The notes beneath the pieces are model-generated. The model was not told the DNA's origin. It was given only the letters and a program-made list of their open reading frames with translations, and did no database searches. A program made the translations under genes and the position numbers. From the NCBI GenBank assembly GCA_938003665.1, contig CALKYI010000496.1, positions 1-8,043 on the forward strand: a stretch of 8,043 bases of DNA. The letters run 5' to 3'. Shown here piece by piece: positions 6,307-8,043 of this stretch. The stretch's first letter is position 1; every line of letters starts with the position of its first letter. The stretch is from an uncultured Flavobacteriales bacterium. Lineage in GTDB: Bacteria > Bacteroidota > Bacteroidia > Flavobacteriales_D > Sanyastnellaceae.

Positions 6307-6783
6307 TTACAGACCGAATCCGGCGAGGACTTCCGCGGCGTGGTCCTTGGTCTTCGGTTTCAAAATGACCGAAGCGATGGTGCCGTTTACATCGATGAGA
6401 AAGGTTGTGCGGTGCGTGCCTTCGTATTCCTTTCCCATGAATTTTTTGAGTCCCCACACCCCGAATGCTTTGTGGAGGCTCAGGTCTTCATCGCACGCGA
6501 GGTCAAAAGCGATGCTGTACTTATCGATGAACTTCAGGTGCTTCGCAGCAGGATCGGGGCTCACGCCGAGCACTTCGATGCCCGCCTCGCTGAGGCCGTC
6601 GTAATGTTCGGTCAAATTGCACGCTTGCGCGGTGCAGCCGGGTGTCATGTCCCGGGGGTAGAAATAGAGCGCGAGTTTCTTGCCGGCATAATCGGCGAGC
6701 GTGCGCGTGCTTCCGTCCTGGAGGGTTGTTTCAAATGCGGGGGCAGGGGTTCCTGCGGTCAAGGGGTTGGCTGTCATTGGCAT
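6307..6783 (-). CDS. bcp: Peroxiredoxin of the BCP/PrxQ type (thioredoxin-dependent thiol peroxidase)
   Basis: Reduces hydrogen peroxide and organic hydroperoxides using thioredoxin as electron donor; cytoplasmic. The frame extends to a TTG at 6789, but ATG 6783 (158 residues) or ATG 6777 (156 residues, MTANPLTAG) fits the family length of about 150-156 better. The exact start is uncertain between these two. Numbered from the 6783 ATG, the active-site block LYFYPRDMTPGCTAQACNL has the peroxidatic Cys50 in the TPGCT motif and a second Cys55 five residues later, the usual arrangement for atypical 2-Cys BCP enzymes. The thioredoxin-fold features follow: GVSPDPAAKHLKF, FDLACDEDLSLHKAFGVWG, and the conserved Arg in THRTTFLID. 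It is divergent from priA across about 70 nt and upstream of recA on the same strand. No clear terminator separates it from recA. Confidence 0.95.
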   Translation of the reverse strand: MPMTANPLTAGTPAPAFETTLQDGSTRTLADYAGKKLALYFYPRDMTPGCTAQACNLTEHYDGLSEAGIEVLGVSPDPAAKHLKFIDKYSIAFDLACDEDLSLHKAFGVWGLKKFMGKEYEGTHRTTFLIDVNGTIASVILKPKTKDHAAEVLAGFGL

Positions 6784-6854
6784 ACCCAAATAACAGTTCT
6801 TTTTCCTTCAAGTTCGTTAGTTCCTCTGCATAATTCTTCCCAATTTGCCAACCC
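6784..6854. promoter_or_regulatory. Short divergent intergenic region between bcp and priA
   Basis: These 71 bases separate the bcp start (minus) from the priA start (plus) and must hold both promoters unless they lie inside the genes. The plus strand is T- and C-rich (ctttttccttcaag). I see no full match to the Bacteroidota TTTG / TAnnTTTG pair in either direction and no clear Shine-Dalgarno before either start. The region is listed from gene orientation alone. Confidence 0.45.
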
Positions 6855-8043
6855 ATGATGCCGTTGCCTCCCTATGCCGATGTGTTGGTGCCGCTTCCGT
6901 TGCCCAACCTCCTCACGTATGCCACTGAAGGAGTGGACGAGACGCTGGAGATTGGCATGCGGGTGGTGGTGCAAGTGGGGGTACGCAAACGCTACACAGG
7001 GGTGGTTTGCCGCTTGCACCAAGAGCCCCCCAAGGGCTATGCAGCCCGTCCCATGGACGCCGTGGTCGATGACCGTCCTGTGGTAACGTCGGGCCAACTC
7101 CGCATGTGGGAATGGATGGCCGCGTATTACATGTGTACGCGCGGCGAAGTGATGGCGGCGGCAATGCCCAGCGGCCTGAAATTGTCCAGTCAAACCCGAC
7201 TCGTGGTGCACCCCGAAGCCAACCTCGATGACTTGCGCGGCCTAGCGCCCCAGGCGCAAGTGCTCTTCGACGCGATTGAATTGCGCAAGGGCATTCAACT
7301 TTCTGAAGCGGCTGAGGTGTTGGACATGAAGCACCCGCAGCGTTGGGTCAATCAACTGGTGCAAGCGCAGCTGATTGTCTCGGAAGAAGAATGGAAAGAA
7401 CGCTACAAACCCAAGACGGAACGCACCCTCCAATTGCCGGAGCCGTTGCGCGACGAAGCAGCATTGGGCGCGGCCTTGGATGAATTGGACCGACGAGCTC
7501 CGAAGCAAGCGCGCATTTTGACCGCGTTCCTGCAGTTGTTGGAGGAGCAAGGCGTCGAACGCGATGCCATCGTGTCTGAAAAGGAAGTTTTGGTGCTGGC
7601 AGATGCCGATGCAGCAGCAGTCAAACGCATGGAAGCCAAAGGGCTTTGGGAACGGGACGAACGCGTGGTGGATGCCAGCGAGCAAATGGGCTCCAGTGCA
7701 TCGATTCCACTGCCGGCATTGAGTGCCCACCAATCGGAGGCGTACACGGCGTTGCGGGCAAGCCAGCAGGCTGGGCGTATGGCGTTGCTGCACGGCGTCA
7801 CCGGATCGGGGAAGACCGAGGTGTACATCCACCTCATTGCCGATGCCCTCGAGCGCGGCGAAACGGTGCTTTTCCTTGTTCCTGAAATCGCGTTGACCAC
7901 CCAGCTCATCCAGCGACTGTCCCATCATTTTGCCGCGTTTTTGCACGTCTACCACAGCCGATTTACCCGCCGAGAGCAAACCGAAACTTGGCTCGAGGTA
8001 CTTGGTAAAGGACGGCCCACCCCCAAACTGATCGTGGGACCTC
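6855..8043 (+). CDS. priA: Primosomal helicase PriA, 3'-truncated by window edge
   Basis: PriA recognises abandoned replication forks and D-loops made by recombination and reloads the replicative helicase. The frame is open from tandem ATGs at 6855/6858 to the window end without a stop, giving 396 residues of a protein usually over 700. The N-terminal 3'-DNA-end-binding domain is recognisable from YADVLVPLPLPNLLTYA and GMRVVVQVGVRKRYTGVV. A winged-helix region follows at about 130-200. Helicase lobe 1 begins with LSAHQSEAY (289-297), a Q-like motif. Walker A is GVTGSGKTEVY (314-324) with Lys320, and motif Ia is VPEIALT (342-348). HSRFTRREQTETW corresponds to the HSGLS-type motif of E. coli PriA. 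The sequence stops at KLIVGP, just before motif II; the DEAH box and zinc-binding cysteines are outside the window. The gene is transcribed divergently from bcp. Confidence 0.95.
   Translation, partial: MMPLPPYADVLVPLPLPNLLTYATEGVDETLEIGMRVVVQVGVRKRYTGVVCRLHQEPPKGYAARPMDAVVDDRPVVTSGQLRMWEWMAAYYMCTRGEVMAAAMPSGLKLSSQTRLVVHPEANLDDLRGLAPQAQVLFDAIELRKGIQLSEAAEVLDMKHPQRWVNQLVQAQLIVSEEEWKERYKPKTERTLQLPEPLRDEAALGAALDELDRRAPKQARILTAFLQLLEEQGVERDAIVSEKEVLVLADADAAAVKRMEAKGLWERDERVVDASEQMGSSASIPLPALSAHQSEAYTALRASQQAGRMALLHGVTGSGKTEVYIHLIADALERGETVLFLVPEIALTTQLIQRLSHHFAAFLHVYHSRFTRREQTETWLEVLGKGRPTPKLIVGP

Noticed and set aside
7242..7979. 245-codon minus-strand frame opposite priA
   Set aside because: It is antisense to conserved PriA motifs (Walker A, VPEIALT). 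The translation shows no family signature and is rich in Arg, Gln and Phe.

Overview
The window is an ordinary-looking chromosomal housekeeping region of a bacterium, most likely a Bacteroidota (Flavobacteriia-like) species with GC content that looks to be in the mid-to-high 50s percent. The lineage call is an inference. It rests on four things: the L20, IF3 and RecA sequences read like the Bacteroidota versions; the genes lack recognisable Shine-Dalgarno sequences and often have A-rich stretches before the start (clear for rplT and recA); lipoproteins with TPR repeats are present; and infC has no usable ATG, GTG or TTG start at its conserved N-terminus. No mobile element, CRISPR array, tRNA or rRNA gene was seen.

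Layout, left to right. Positions 1-2827 (+) hold the translation cluster thrS (5' end cut off by the window edge), infC, rpmI and rplT, closed by a strong intrinsic terminator at about 2848-2873. This is the classic order of genes for threonyl-tRNA synthetase, initiation factor IF3 and ribosomal proteins L35 and L20. Two details stand out: infC appears to start at an ATT codon (1619), and a 100-nt spacer between rpmI and rplT can fold into an imperfect hairpin. Positions 2942-4045 (+) encode a TPR-containing lipoprotein, followed by a terminator at 4066-4094. Facing it on the minus strand, 5158-4124 encodes a second TPR lipoprotein made almost entirely of TPR units. That gene lies 10 nt after the stop of recA (6203-5169, -), so the two are probably co-transcribed. 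Upstream of recA on the same strand is a bcp-type thiol peroxidase (6783-6307, -). Divergent from bcp, starting at 6855 (+), is the N-terminal half of priA, the replication-restart helicase, which runs off the right edge.

Functionally there is a translation block on the left and a DNA-repair/stress block on the right (RecA recombinase, peroxiredoxin, PriA restart helicase). Two envelope lipoproteins of unknown role sit between them and face each other. I found no convincing new defence or mobile system. The points worth a second look are regulatory or contextual: the infC start codon, the rpmI-rplT spacer, a palindrome just upstream of recA, and the recA-TPR lipoprotein linkage.
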